Source of the DNA: Pyropia yezoensis
Lineage: Eukaryota; Rhodophyta; Bangiophyceae; Bangiales; Bangiaceae
Length of the DNA: 64,000 bases
Direction: 5' to 3'
Assembly: GCA_009829735.1 (NCBI GenBank)
Contig: CM020618.1
Span: 15,857,346 to 15,921,345, forward strand
In this document: positions 30,101 through 39,730 of the stretch, in pieces
Position numbering within the stretch: position 1 is the stretch's first letter
Layout: every line of letters starts with the position of its first letter
The notes under the pieces: generated by a model
What the model saw: the letters and a program-made list of their open reading frames with translations, nothing else
Databases searched by the model: none
Told to the model about the DNA's origin: nothing
Position numbers and translations under genes: made by a program

Positions 30101-31171
30101 TGGCCTAGCCCCTGGCTTCAACACGATTCTGTGTTCGGTGGCCTTGATGAGCCCAAGGTCACCATTCCACAACTTGTGATGCTTCTGGATTAACTCATCC
30201 GTTCGTCCATGTAAACACTCCGGGATGTTCTCCCGATGTACCGTCGGCGACTTAGCCGTCGATAAACTCGATTGGTCGGCAGAGCCTACCGTTCCAATAT
30301 TCTTCCATTGCTGTTGAGTCACAGCAACGACATTCCCCTCAAAGGTAGAGATCGACGCAATCTTCATGCCTCCGGGGAGTCGTCGAGGTTCCTCCGACTC
30401 GTTGAGGACCTCCACCCACCAAGTTTGGTCATCCCCACAAGTCATGGGGCCCCATGCAACTTGCACTTGGTGAGTATAATAGACTCGGTCCACGGGGGAA
30501 ACGAGTCCATTCCCTCGAAACCGTGTGCGTACTCGCACAAAGGTCCTTGATCGGGGCGGGACTACCGTACCCTTACATACTCGTACATGGGTCGTAGAGC
30601 CTCCACCCTTGGGAGAGTTTTCCCTAGGTTGATGAGTCGTAGGGGAAACAGTCCTCCCTTTACGCAATATGGGGACAGTCTCTCCATTACGCATTCAGAT
30701 TACCCCTTCCGGTCCACAGACGGCCGGGACATGGAGGTCCAGATAGTCAGTTCCCAGGAGTACAGGAGCCGACATATTGGAGACTACTCCAAAGTTCACC
30801 TGCGTCTGGTAGAACCCAATGCAAACAGTCAATGCAATAGACCCAACAATGGGGAGGAGTCCCCCATTGACATCAAACATACGCCACTCGGGTGAGCCGG
30901 CGGGACTCACATCCGTCTCCTCTGGCAATAAGTCTTGCCTAATGAGAGAGGCAGCAGAGCCTGTGTCGACTATGACACGAGAGGTAAACTCATATCCATC
31001 CTGCAGCCAGAGTCGAGCTGCGACCCGGTAGTTACTCCCTACCAGCACCGACACAATCCGCCTCGGGTCGTGCTTCGGAGGAGGGGCCTTGTCTCTAGGC
31101 CTCACCCCTCGAGGTCGAGTCAGGACCTTCACTCTCCCATGGGTCGGTGAGCGTGAAGCAACCCGCTTCAT
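27182..31171 (-). CDS. Element 1 pol: protease, RT, RNase H, integrase, chromodomain
   Basis: In element order: an aspartic protease region (about 31,000-30,700, VDTGSAASLI), reverse transcriptase with YLDDIIVFS and the SPIVLVPKSDGTMRFCIDYR block, RNase H (IDVDASHDQLG), and integrase. The integrase has an HHCC-type zinc finger (HTGSTRMYQTLRKKYYW, then CATCAKN), the catalytic core ending in TPYHPQTNGQVERFN, and a C-terminal chromodomain-like segment (LMLRVRWFGYGPTSDTWEF). Domain order RT-RNase H-integrase defines Ty3/Gypsy, and the chromo-like end places it with the chromoviruses. About two interruptions are present. Confidence 0.9.
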
Positions 31172-31209
31172 TACCGCTGGAGCCTTTGGGTCAGTCTTAG
31201 TCCCAGCGG

Positions 31210-32988
31210 CTAGGCGTTTCCCTCATTCGACTCGGATGATGGAGTATCCTTGCCACTTGAGCTGGGGGAAGAGGTTTCCACCTTCTCAAGCGTGGACTCA
31301 TTCTCTGACTGAGGTTGAGTCATGGCCGTCACACGTGTGGTGTGCGGCCGGGTATCCGAATCAGTCCTCGGAGTACCGAGTTTCCCGATACGAGCCAACA
31401 TGGCTCTCAGACGAACGTCCAGAGTGCGGCATTGGGCTGCCCAGTGTCCCGACTTGGAACACTGCCAACACGGCCGATCACTCATTGACGCCGATGGCCA
31501 CGCTTTTCCCTGTGACTTATCAGAGATAGCGGCCACCATACCTTCCGTCTCTCGAGTTGAGGACGAAGGGACTGTAGGGTACGTCCGCGTGTAGGGGGGC
31601 ACCCTTGCAGTTCTGCGGAAGCGACTTGCTTCCACTCCCTTAACTTCTTTCTCTCGTTCCTTCCGCTGCTCAGACACGAGCCAGCGGTACTCATCACCCT
31701 TAGTCTGGGCGATGCGTGCCAACTCCGCCAGAGTCATGGTCGGAGTATTACGCTCTCGCACAGTCGCTCGAGCTGCTCGGTGGACACCCTCCACAAAGCG
31801 TCCCTTAATGACTCCTTGGGGATATAGGAATCCACAGAGGACGTTCAGCTGACGGAGTCGTTCAGCGAATTCCCGTTCCTCTTCACCCTTACTCTGGGTG
31901 GCGCGGTTGAATTCTTCAACCTGCACAGCCAAGGAAGCCTCGTCTGCGTGAAGACGGAGGATCCAATTAACTAACTCCAGGTATGAAGTCACCTCACCCG
32001 GGTTCCCACCATGCCGACTTGGCATGACGTTCATCACCTCGGAGCGGAGTGGCTCCTTGGTGAAGTCCTGAAGCATGAAAAACGCTTCAGCTTCAGAGAC
32101 ATCATTGTCATCGCAGGCTTTTGCGAACTTCCGCAAAAACTGGAAGACCTTCAGGGGTGGTGTCCCGTCCCATTCTGAACGGACCCCGAAGGATTGTGCA
32201 ACGTGTTTCTTACGCCGGCCCAGGGTACGGGCCTGACTATTCGAGTAGGTCAACGACTTGTTGACCAACCCATATGTCTCACAGTCGAAGACATCCTTGA
32301 ACAATGGATTGTTCACCACGATCTTTCCTGGGACGACTCTAGTCCCAAGACGGTCCGTGTGAGTCACACGACCACGTCGGGTAAGATCCTCTTCACCCGA
32401 CTTGCCTCTTGCAGAGGACTCAGACTCTGAGTCCACCTCACGACGGAGAGTACGTCGAATCTCCCGTCGTTTCTGACGCCTCGAGGCCTGCTCAGGCGGA
32501 GGGGTGCTCCCCTTCAGCGCCTTCCCCACCTCTTCTCGCACGACTTGTGCGATGGCGGTCATCACCGAGTCATACACGGTACCGGATGACCCAGGTGGAG
32601 CTTGACTCGAGCTCCCACCCGGTCCTTCCGGCACCAGTCGTGGCGCGGACCCACCAACCCGGGGTACGGAACTCCCCGTCCCGTCACCTCTGCCGGTCGG
32701 CGGTCCCATGCCGAAGTGAGTGTCGTCACTCCCCGAAGAGGTTGCCGGAGCCTGACGCTGGCTCGGCGCTCCCACCGGAGAAGGGCGAACTCCGCCCGTC
32801 TCTTCCGGGGACGGCCTGGGAAGGAACCTGGCCGACCGCCGTCGGGGTCCAACCTCTGGACCCACCACATCCGCACTGCCCGGCCTGGGTGGTACTCCGC
32901 CCGTCGGGGGAGGACTACGCTCCCCCTCCCCAGGTACACTCGGCGCAATGGGGGGGTGTCCCTCACCAGCCATCTCCACAAGAGTCAC
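31210..32988 (-). CDS. Element 1 gag
   Basis: A 592-residue polyprotein start with a Pro/Ser/Gly-rich N-terminus and a basic/acidic linker. The capsid-like region (VFDCETYGLVNKSL to FVEGVHRAARA) is followed by a CCHC zinc knuckle (CWQCSKSGHWAAQC) near the C-terminus and an acidic Ser-rich tail. Homologous throughout the capsid region to gag of element 2. It appears intact. Confidence 0.9.
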   Translation of the reverse strand: MTLVEMAGEGHPPIAPSVPGEGERSPPPTGGVPPRPGSADVVGPEVGPRRRSARFLPRPSPEETGGVRPSPVGAPSQRQAPATSSGSDDTHFGMGPPTGRGDGTGSSVPRVGGSAPRLVPEGPGGSSSQAPPGSSGTVYDSVMTAIAQVVREEVGKALKGSTPPPEQASRRQKRREIRRTLRREVDSESESSARGKSGEEDLTRRGRVTHTDRLGTRVVPGKIVVNNPLFKDVFDCETYGLVNKSLTYSNSQARTLGRRKKHVAQSFGVRSEWDGTPPLKVFQFLRKFAKACDDNDVSEAEAFFMLQDFTKEPLRSEVMNVMPSRHGGNPGEVTSYLELVNWILRLHADEASLAVQVEEFNRATQSKGEEEREFAERLRQLNVLCGFLYPQGVIKGRFVEGVHRAARATVRERNTPTMTLAELARIAQTKGDEYRWLVSEQRKEREKEVKGVEASRFRRTARVPPYTRTYPTVPSSSTRETEGMVAAISDKSQGKAWPSASMSDRPCWQCSKSGHWAAQCRTLDVRLRAMLARIGKLGTPRTDSDTRPHTTRVTAMTQPQSENESTLEKVETSSPSSSGKDTPSSESNEGNA

Positions 32989-33290
32989 GTGGAGTCAACC
33001 AAAACAACCAAACGGTGTCCAGAGTCGGGGATCGTCAGCTAGGGAGGTCCTAGAGCACGTTCCACCCCTCCACCTACCTCAGGGAAGGCGGTAAGGTTTC
33101 TCGAAACTCCGGGTCTCCCACCAAGACTCACGGTGGCCAACCTCGTCACCCAGCGAACGCTTGGAACGTAGGCGAGTCGATTGTGTCACCGGAAGTCTCG
33201 GTGCCGAAGGGGGAGAGGGGCCAACTTGGTCCCGTCTCCGGTCAAGGGAGGTACCAAAGTCGATATCCTCTCCCCCGCTGATCCACCAAC

Positions 33291-33829
33291 TGTAGCAGTA
33301 CTCCCAACCACCAACCCCGAGTCAGGGAAGGAAGAGGAGTATTGCCGATATCCCAACTTGGGACACCGGAAGCAAGCACCTCCACACAGCCGAACACGGA
33401 ACTTGCGTGTGGTGAGCGGGTCAGCTCACCAAGGCACGAACAAGATGTGTCGGAGCCAGACGGTGTTTACTTGCTTGGCCAGCCAAGGTGGGCCCTCCCC
33501 GCCTTGCTGTCCCTCCTTATCAACCCTCCTCACACGCTCACGCAACCCCTCAAAACACTCAGAAAATGAACCCTCAAACAAACCAATCATATCACTCCAC
33601 ATGCAAAGCACTCAAAGCGTAGAAATCCGTCTGGCTCCCGTGCAAAAATCCCAAGAGACAAATACCAGCAGCATTACCCTGCTCTAGTATGTCGGAAGTC
33701 CTTGTCGAATTTCCGTCCAGTAGTCAAAAGTCTCACCATCGGGTGTGGGGTGAATTTCGACTTCCGGTCGGGTCTACTTGACCCGAATCTCCAAAGTATT
33801 GGTACCGAATTCCGGCCCAATCTCCCACA
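33291..33829 (-). repeat. LTR of element 1 (5' LTR in element orientation)
   Basis: 539-bp copy matching 23,626-24,164 with one visible difference. Immediately inside it (minus strand from 33,290) is TTGGTGGATCAGCGGGG, in primer-binding-site position. CTCGC at 33,830-33,834 is the second copy of the target-site duplication. Confidence 0.95.
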
Positions 33830-34490
33830 CTCGCGTGTGTACATATCGGCTGGTGCCCCTCATGAAGTGGTTTCTCGTCCCCCTGCCTCTCCTGGTCCCC
33901 TCTCCTGGACCAGATACCTCAAGGAGACAATCCCACCTCTACCTCCCGCCCCCCCCTCCACCCTCCGCGGCAGTACCTCATGCGGGGACTTGGGCGGGTC
34001 TACTAGCGGCGGGCGGAGCGCTGCTCGGGGGGCTGCGCCCAGACTGAATGGGTTCTTCGCAGGCGCCAACAGTGTCCGTCCCCATGCAACAAGGGGCAAA
34101 GCGTCCCGCGTCTGTGGGGTGTGAGGGGGTGGGGGCGTGGTTCGTGTGAGAAGAGACGCAAGTGCACAATGTGCCTTGCTGCTTTTTTGCCTCTTGGGCT
34201 GACCGCCCCCTTCGCGAGGCCCCCCAATATTCGGTCTCCACATAGCCGTGCGTCATTCCAGCACCACATCGCTGCCGCTCCCGTTCAAGCAGAAGTACCG
34301 CACCCTGCCGCACAGTTACCTCATGCCCGGCGGAGCCGCCGTGCCCGCCCCCCTGCGCCCGCAACTGATAGAGAGACTCCGGCGCAGGCGCGGGTACCAG
34401 CGCTCGCGGCGCTATCACCACCCCGCCGCTGCAGTCGCCGCCGCCCACTCTCCACTCCAGGTGTAACGTGACTTTACCCCAACCTGTCTA
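33830..34490. repeat. Right arm of the large inverted repeat, outer part
   Basis: Continuation of the arm beyond the Gypsy insertion. It is the inverted counterpart of about 21,390-22,320 without the MITE, whose empty site is at about 33,919. Similarity ends near the GTGTAACGTGAC at about 34,460-34,490. Confidence 0.75.
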
Positions 34491-34823
34491 CATCTCACAT
34501 AGAAAAACGTTCCCCCCGCTCCCCCATCCATACATCAACCCTCCCGCCATCGCCGCAGATGCCCTCGTCACCAATAGAGGACAGCACCACCCCTTGAAGT
34601 CCTCTCCCCGCGCCTCCATACGCCACTGCCTCCACGACACCCCTCAGCCCAAACACCAACCACGCAGTACCCACCCACTGGCCCCCACCACGCGAACAGC
34701 GTCACCATCGTCCCCCCGCCCTCCCCCTGTACACCTTTCCCGCGGACGCCTGCCCCCGTTCCCCCTCCTACCCTCAACACCGGCACTACTTCCGGCGTCT
34801 TCGACAAACGTAGCCACAGCTGC

Positions 34824-35465
34824 TTGTGGCCTACCCCCCCCCTCCCCACCTATGCCAAGAAGATTGAGGAGTGTGGAGCATCGCTGGATAAGTGTGTCGG
34901 GTTTATCGACGGGACGGCCATCTTCATTGCCCGTCCCGGAGGCGGTGTACAGAGAGCGTGTTATAGTGGTCACGAGCGGAAGCATGCTCTGACGTTCCAG
35001 AACGTCGCTACGCCCGACGGCTTGTTCTTCCATTCTACCGGTCCGGTGGAAGGACGTCGGCATGACCTCATGCTGTGCCACGAGTCGGGACTGGACAACA
35101 TCCTTGGCGACGCTCTGATGGTGGACGATGTGCGGTATTACCTGTACGGGGATTCGGCGTACATGCTACGGTCGTGGCTGCAGACAGCGTACGATGGCGT
35201 CCTTTCACCTTCCCAGATGGAGCACAACAACTCGATGAAGGTTCCGAGGACGGCTGTAGAATGGGGCTTCAAGGATGTGAAGCAAACCTGTTCATACCTC
35301 GATTTTCCTCGAAGGTTGAGAATTCGGGAAGGTCCCGTTGGTATTCTTTACAAGGTTGGTGCTCTCGTCCGGAATCTCCGATGTTGTGTCTACGGTGGAC
35401 CCACATCCGCTTGTTTTAAGTGCCCGCCGCCGTCATTGGAGCAGTACCTTGGCATCAACTTGTGA
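34824..35465 (+). CDS. PIF/Harbinger-type transposase (DDE_Tnp_4), 3' exon
   Basis: A DDE nuclease domain of the PIF/Harbinger family. Counting from 34,824, the triad is D29 in GFIDGTA, D110 in YLYGDSAYM and E146 in RTAVEWGFKDV. CYSGHERKHALTFQNVATPDG and GRRHDLMLCHESGL lie between, as in the family. The frame has no ATG before the catalytic core (the first codon is GTG), and the N-terminal helix-turn-helix part is missing. Upstream exons, probably in 34,490-34,820, are likely but I cannot define them. The stop is at 35,463-35,465. A convergent SANT/Myb-like gene downstream is the usual partner in Harbinger elements. Confidence 0.85.
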   Translation: MWPTPPLPTYAKKIEECGASLDKCVGFIDGTAIFIARPGGGVQRACYSGHERKHALTFQNVATPDGLFFHSTGPVEGRRHDLMLCHESGLDNILGDALMVDDVRYYLYGDSAYMLRSWLQTAYDGVLSPSQMEHNNSMKVPRTAVEWGFKDVKQTCSYLDFPRRLRIREGPVGILYKVGALVRNLRCCVYGGPTSACFKCPPPSLEQYLGINL

Positions 35466-36056
35466 CGCGCGTTACGGCGACTTCTCGACGGGCTGCATCG
35501 TCGTCGCCATGTCTGTGTGGCTGCGGCAGCGGCGGCGCGGGAGATTGGGAAGGAGGTTCGAAACGGCGCTTTGCTTCCCCCTCGCGCTGGAGACGGCGCT
35601 GTTGGATGCCGTGGTTGTTTCGGAGACGGGTTCGCGGCTTGTGGCGGGCATGATCAATTTAGAGACCCCCCGCCGCCTTCAACGCTGTCGCCGCGGCCGC
35701 CGTTGAATGGTGGGGGGCAGATGCGGCGGGTGCCGCACAACGTCACTGTGCTGCTGCGGCCGCCTGGTCTTTGCGGGTGCCTGTCGCCGCGAGCGCCTCA
35801 ACCCGGCGCTGCCGCCGTCGTCTCTATCGGTCCAGTATGTGGCCGACAAAGTGGCTGCCTGCGGGAAAGGCGGTTGGACGCGCAGAGGGTGGTCCTGGGC
35901 CCCCTACTGGTGATGGCGCCGTCGCCGGCGGCAGTAGCAGCAGTGGTGACGGCGGCCGTTCGGGCGACCATAGTGTCACGGGCGGTCATTGTCGCCGCGG
36001 GTCCCGGCGACGCGGGCGCGGCAGGGGCATGAGCAGACTTTGACTGCGCGGCAGTC
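35466..36056 (+). other. Undefined region between transposase and SANT/Myb gene
   Basis: The plus strand has Ala-rich open stretches that read plausibly (for example FNAVAAAAVEWWGADAAGA near 35,675-35,735, and a Gly/Ser/Asp-rich piece near 35,890-35,990) in different frames. They could be exons, but no family is recognised and no splice model is convincing. Confidence 0.3.
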
Positions 36057-36392
36057 ATGGCTTACCGAGCGACTATTGCCCTGGCAGCCACGTTGGCGGT
36101 CGGTGCCTCCGTGGCTCGTTCCCGGTAAGCGTCCGTACGGGGGGATCACTGGCTGTGCGTTGGGCGGTGCCGCACGTACGGATGGCGGTAGCGGTGGATG
36201 CGTGGATTGTTTGCAGTCCGGCCCCGTTCACCTGTTATCACCACTGGCATGTATTGCATTGGTGATGCGCGGATGCCGGTCGGCATCCGTTTGTTCCCGT
36301 GTTGGCTTGAATGCAATTTTTGTGGAAGTATGTTTGTTCGTGCACAGAGACCTAGCAGTGCTTGTTCCGAGTGCGAGTCCTGTAAAAAATAA
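36057..36392 (+). CDS. Candidate two-exon small secreted peptide gene
   Basis: ATG 36,057 begins a short signal-peptide-like frame (MAYRATIALAATLAVGAS). It runs into a strong donor GTAAGC at 36,125, whose TAA also closes the unspliced frame. A good acceptor, ATTGTTTGCAG, ends at 36,216, giving a 92-bp intron. Joined this way the peptide is only 38 residues. Another frame of the second exon is Cys-rich (PCWLECNFCG, ACSECESCKK) and ends at 36,392. An AATAAA-type signal lies at about 36,388. The signal peptide and splice sites are seen; the gene itself is inference. Confidence 0.25.
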
Positions 36393-36490
36393 AAAACCAA
36401 GCAGGGAAAGGTAGATATCTATCGCATGCACGTAGTACAGACTCCAAAACAAAGCGGAAAATAGAGCAAGCAGGCACTCGAAAAATAATG

Positions 36491-37199
36491 TCAAGGCATC
36501 TTCTGAAGCAGGAAGGTCATCAGTTCCGTCTGCTGGTCTAAACTGCGCTCTTGGACAGCCAGCTGGCGCTCGATGACATCAAGCCGCGGCTTCTCACTGC
36601 GCTGCAGGGCACTAATCACGTCCGCAGAATCCATCTCGTAGCGCTTGTGCCCCCGAGAGTCAGAAGCCGACCTCTTGCCACTGGTTTCATGAGCGACCTC
36701 CTCCACCTCGTCATCAGATCCAGAACCCTTTGCCGCGTCTATGTCGCTGTTAGCAGCAGTGGGGCGGTCGCGTCGCCGCTCCATTGCCTGCCGTCGAATC
36801 ACTTCACCATCGGCATCAAGCTTTTTCTTCAACTTGGCAGCCTCGCGCGTGTGCTCCTTCTTCCGCTCAAACTCGTCCATTTGGTCCACGACATCAACTA
36901 GGAACTCGTCCGTCCGTGACACTGCTTTGTCTACACCCGACTGGCGGGCAAGCGCCTTGTCCTCCGACACAAAGTGATCCTTCAACAAATAAAACCGGTC
37001 TCGCATGTTCTTCCCTTGCACCTTGAAAGTCGTCTGGGGATGCGAATTGAACGCGGCCGCGGCTGCAGCGAACCGCCGCGTGCGCTGTCTGTACGGGGCG
37101 ATGTGCGCCCCATCGCTGACCACGGCTTTAACACAGAGATAGTCGTCCGCCTCCGTCCAGCGCCGACGCGTGGTCTTTCGCGTCCCCGTCGAAGGGTCA
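36491..37199 (-). CDS. SANT/Myb-like DNA-binding protein of the Harbinger type, interrupted by Gypsy element 2
   Basis: An N-terminal Myb/SANT-like domain (TTRRRWTEADDYLCVKAVV, then RTRRFAAAAAAFN, KVQGKNMRDRFYLLKDHF) is followed by a coiled coil (EFERKKEHTREAAKLKKKL), an acidic/basic linker and a C-terminal coiled coil (LDVIERQLAVQERSLDQQ), stop at 36,491. This is the architecture of the second protein of PIF/Harbinger transposons, which guides the transposase to DNA. It is convergent with the transposase. The 5' part is cut by Gypsy element 2 at 37,199 (target-site duplication GGTCA). Ser/Ala-rich sequence continues open beyond the element on the minus strand, from 46,586 to about 46,700. 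The gene copy is therefore inactivated. Confidence 0.75.
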
Positions 37200-37668
37200 T
37201 GTGGCAGTATTGACCCCCAGGTAGGGGTGCAACACGTGCCATGCAAGGGGCGGCAGGCCACTAGCCTGATCCGTTCCTCCCCCTGCATTTGGGTCCATAT
37301 TCCCTAAGTTTGGGATAGTTAGTTTAGTAGTAAATCCAACTTGGATTTGAGGGTTTTCTGCATTTATCGTCTTGAATTTTCGTGTGGCCCGGTGGGCAGG
37401 TGCTGGGGTGGGAGATTCTGAGTGGCGAGATTCTGAGTGGACCCTGGGGGGATAAGGGGAGGGACAGCGGGGCTTGGCCCTGCTTCCCCGTCCCGACCAA
37501 GAAACTGTTGGACCACACACCATCCTCTTGTTTGTCAGTGGGGGGTTTGCCCCACAACAGGGACAGAGTGTGTGCGACTTGCACTTCTTCCGGTTCCCCC
37601 GACACGGGAGGCAGCCCTTGTACACCGCCCCAACTTGGGTGCCGTGTGTGCGAGTGGTTTTTGCCACA
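37200..37668 (+). repeat. 5' LTR of element 2
   Basis: 469 bp, TG...CA. Followed directly by TTTGGTGGAGCAGCAGGGG, in primer-binding-site position and closely similar to the corresponding site of element 1. Confidence 0.95.
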
Positions 37669-37787
37669 TTTGGTGGAGCAGCAGGGGACAGAGGTAAACT
37701 TTACCTCCGGGTGCACCCGGGTGTAGGGGGCCCTCTGTCTCAGAGGAACGGTGGACTTGGACCGTGTCATACGGATCGTCAGCCAAC

Positions 37788-39683
37788 ATGGCTAGTTCGG
37801 ACCCCACGTCGTCCGGGGAGTACACGGGTGACGCACGTACTTCAGTGCCTTTGAATACTGGTGAGACACAGGTGGGTTTACCTGGGGTCGCAGAGGGACT
37901 AGAGGTCCCTCAAGCCAGCAGGACTGGAAGTGCGGGCGGGCAACAGGCCACCCCGACTCAGTCGGGAGTTTACTCGGGTGACACTTCTGATGTGGGTGGG
38001 CCGAAGTCTGGCCACCGTGTGGTACACTGAACGGGAACGTCCCAAGGGGTGAGGACTGTCCCCGCGGGTTCCATTCGGGTTGGAGCCAACTTTGGCATGG
38101 AGCCGTCGCCAACTAGGCTTTCGGAGGACGGCGGACCTCCGTTGGTCGGCGATGGACTTGCACCCATGCCCCCGGTTGAGACCCCTGAGGAACGTGGTTA
38201 CCCCTCAGGTGGACTCCCGGAGGCGGACCGAGACTCAACTGGAGTAGTCAATCCACTCCTCGCGGAAACTGTCCGTCGGGAGGCGACCAATGTGTTGCGG
38301 CAGACTTTGCCGGACCTGGTGGTCACGATGACGAATACTATTCTAAATCAGATTGCGGCGAGTTTGCCAGATGGCCTTAATGTCCAGACCGGATCGGGGC
38401 TTTCGAGCCCGCAGGCGCAGGGGGGATCCCCCCTCACGCCTATCTCGGGTCGCCCCGAATAGGGGGCGACACCTGTGACTCCCAACGAGGGAGCCACACC
38501 ATACTTGGTGGGGCATACGCCCTTCATGGGGGAGTTCCCCCCGGCAACGCCGGCGGCTACACCAAGCGCGCCGCGCCGGACTACAGGCACTAAGGGTGAA
38601 CTTACCCCAGTGCCACAGCGGCTGTTCCCTCAACGTGAGGTGCCGCCCAAGATCCAGGTAACCAACCCGGTCTACCAGAGGATCTTTGATTGTGAGACCT
38701 ACGACCTCCACAACAAGTCGGTGGCGTGTGGTCCTGACCAGGCCCGAGCCATGGGCCGTGCCAAGAAGAATGCACTTCACTCTTTTGGGCACAAAGCGGA
38801 GTGGGATGGAACTCCCCCCCTCCGTGTCTTTGAGCTCCTACGTCGTTTCACAAAAGCCTGTGACGACAATGCCATAAGTGAAGGCATGGCTTTTTACATG
38901 CTACAGAAGTTTACGAAGGGCGACCTGCGGACAGAACTTATGTCCGTCATGCCCAGCTCCTCAAGTGGAGGCGCTGGGGAGGTGACGTCCTACTTGGAGC
39001 TCGTCAACTGGTTGTTGAGAGCCATGGTTGATGAAGCGGCGTTGGCTTCTCAAGTCGAGGAGTTTACGAAAGCCCATCAGGAAGAGGCGGAGGACGAGTT
39101 GTCCTTTGCGGAGCGAGTCCATAAGCTCAACAATCTTTGTGGGTTTCTTCATCCACAAGCCGTGGTGAAGAGTCGGTTTGTGGAGGGACTCCATTGGTCA
39201 GTCCGGATGGAGACCCGGGAGCATAACACTGCCCGGGCGACCCTGGCCGAGTTGGCTAGGTTCGCCTACCGCAGAGGCGAGGCCTACCGCAAGTTGCGGG
39301 AGGAACAACGCCAGGAGCGTCAAGCCGAGTTGGCCAAGGAACGGGAGGAGGCGCGCCAGGCCAGAGAGTTGAGAGAGGCACGCCGAATCCGCAAGGAGAG
39401 GGTGGTAGCTGCCGTGGGAACTTCCCAGGGTATCCCTTCGTCTTCCCCAGTTGGGAAGACCCCTCCGGGAACTGACCATCGGTGTTGGAACTGCAACTCC
39501 GATGGTCACTGGGCATATGATTGCCCCAAGTTGAGTAAACGCATCCAACAACTTGTTAGGAATGCGAGTAAGAAGTCGGCTACGAACGAAGTACGTTCAC
39601 GCCGCGAGGGTGGGTCTCGACCGGTGGTGGCGGTCGCCACACCCTCGGCGGAGGGGGCGGACACGTCGTCCTCGGACTCGTAG
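37788..39683 (+). pseudogene. Element 2 gag
   Basis: Gag-like region with a Ser/Gly/Pro-rich N-terminal part, a capsid-like region (IFDCETYDLHNKSV to FVEGLHWSVRM), a Glu/Arg-rich helix and a CCHC knuckle (CWNCNSDGHWAYDC). Homologous to gag of element 1. Broken, with about two interruptions. Confidence 0.85.
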
Positions 39684-39730
39684 TCTTCCCCTTCGTCCTC
39701 AGATTCGGACGCCAAGTCGGCGGGAAACGA

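Larger units (their letters stand above)
23626..33829 (-). mobile_element. Ty3/Gypsy (chromodomain) LTR retrotransposon, element 1
   Basis: A 10.2-kb element in minus orientation, inserted in the right arm of the inverted repeat, with the 5-bp target-site duplication CTCGC on both sides. The 539-bp LTRs (TGTAGC...CCCACA as written on the plus strand) differ at one position by eye, so the insertion is very recent. In element order it has the LTR, a TGGTGGATCAGC primer-binding-like site, gag with a CCHC knuckle, protease, reverse transcriptase, RNase H, integrase with a chromodomain-like end, an antisense gene, a polypurine tract and the LTR. It looks nearly whole, with about two interruptions in pol. 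Confidence 0.95.
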
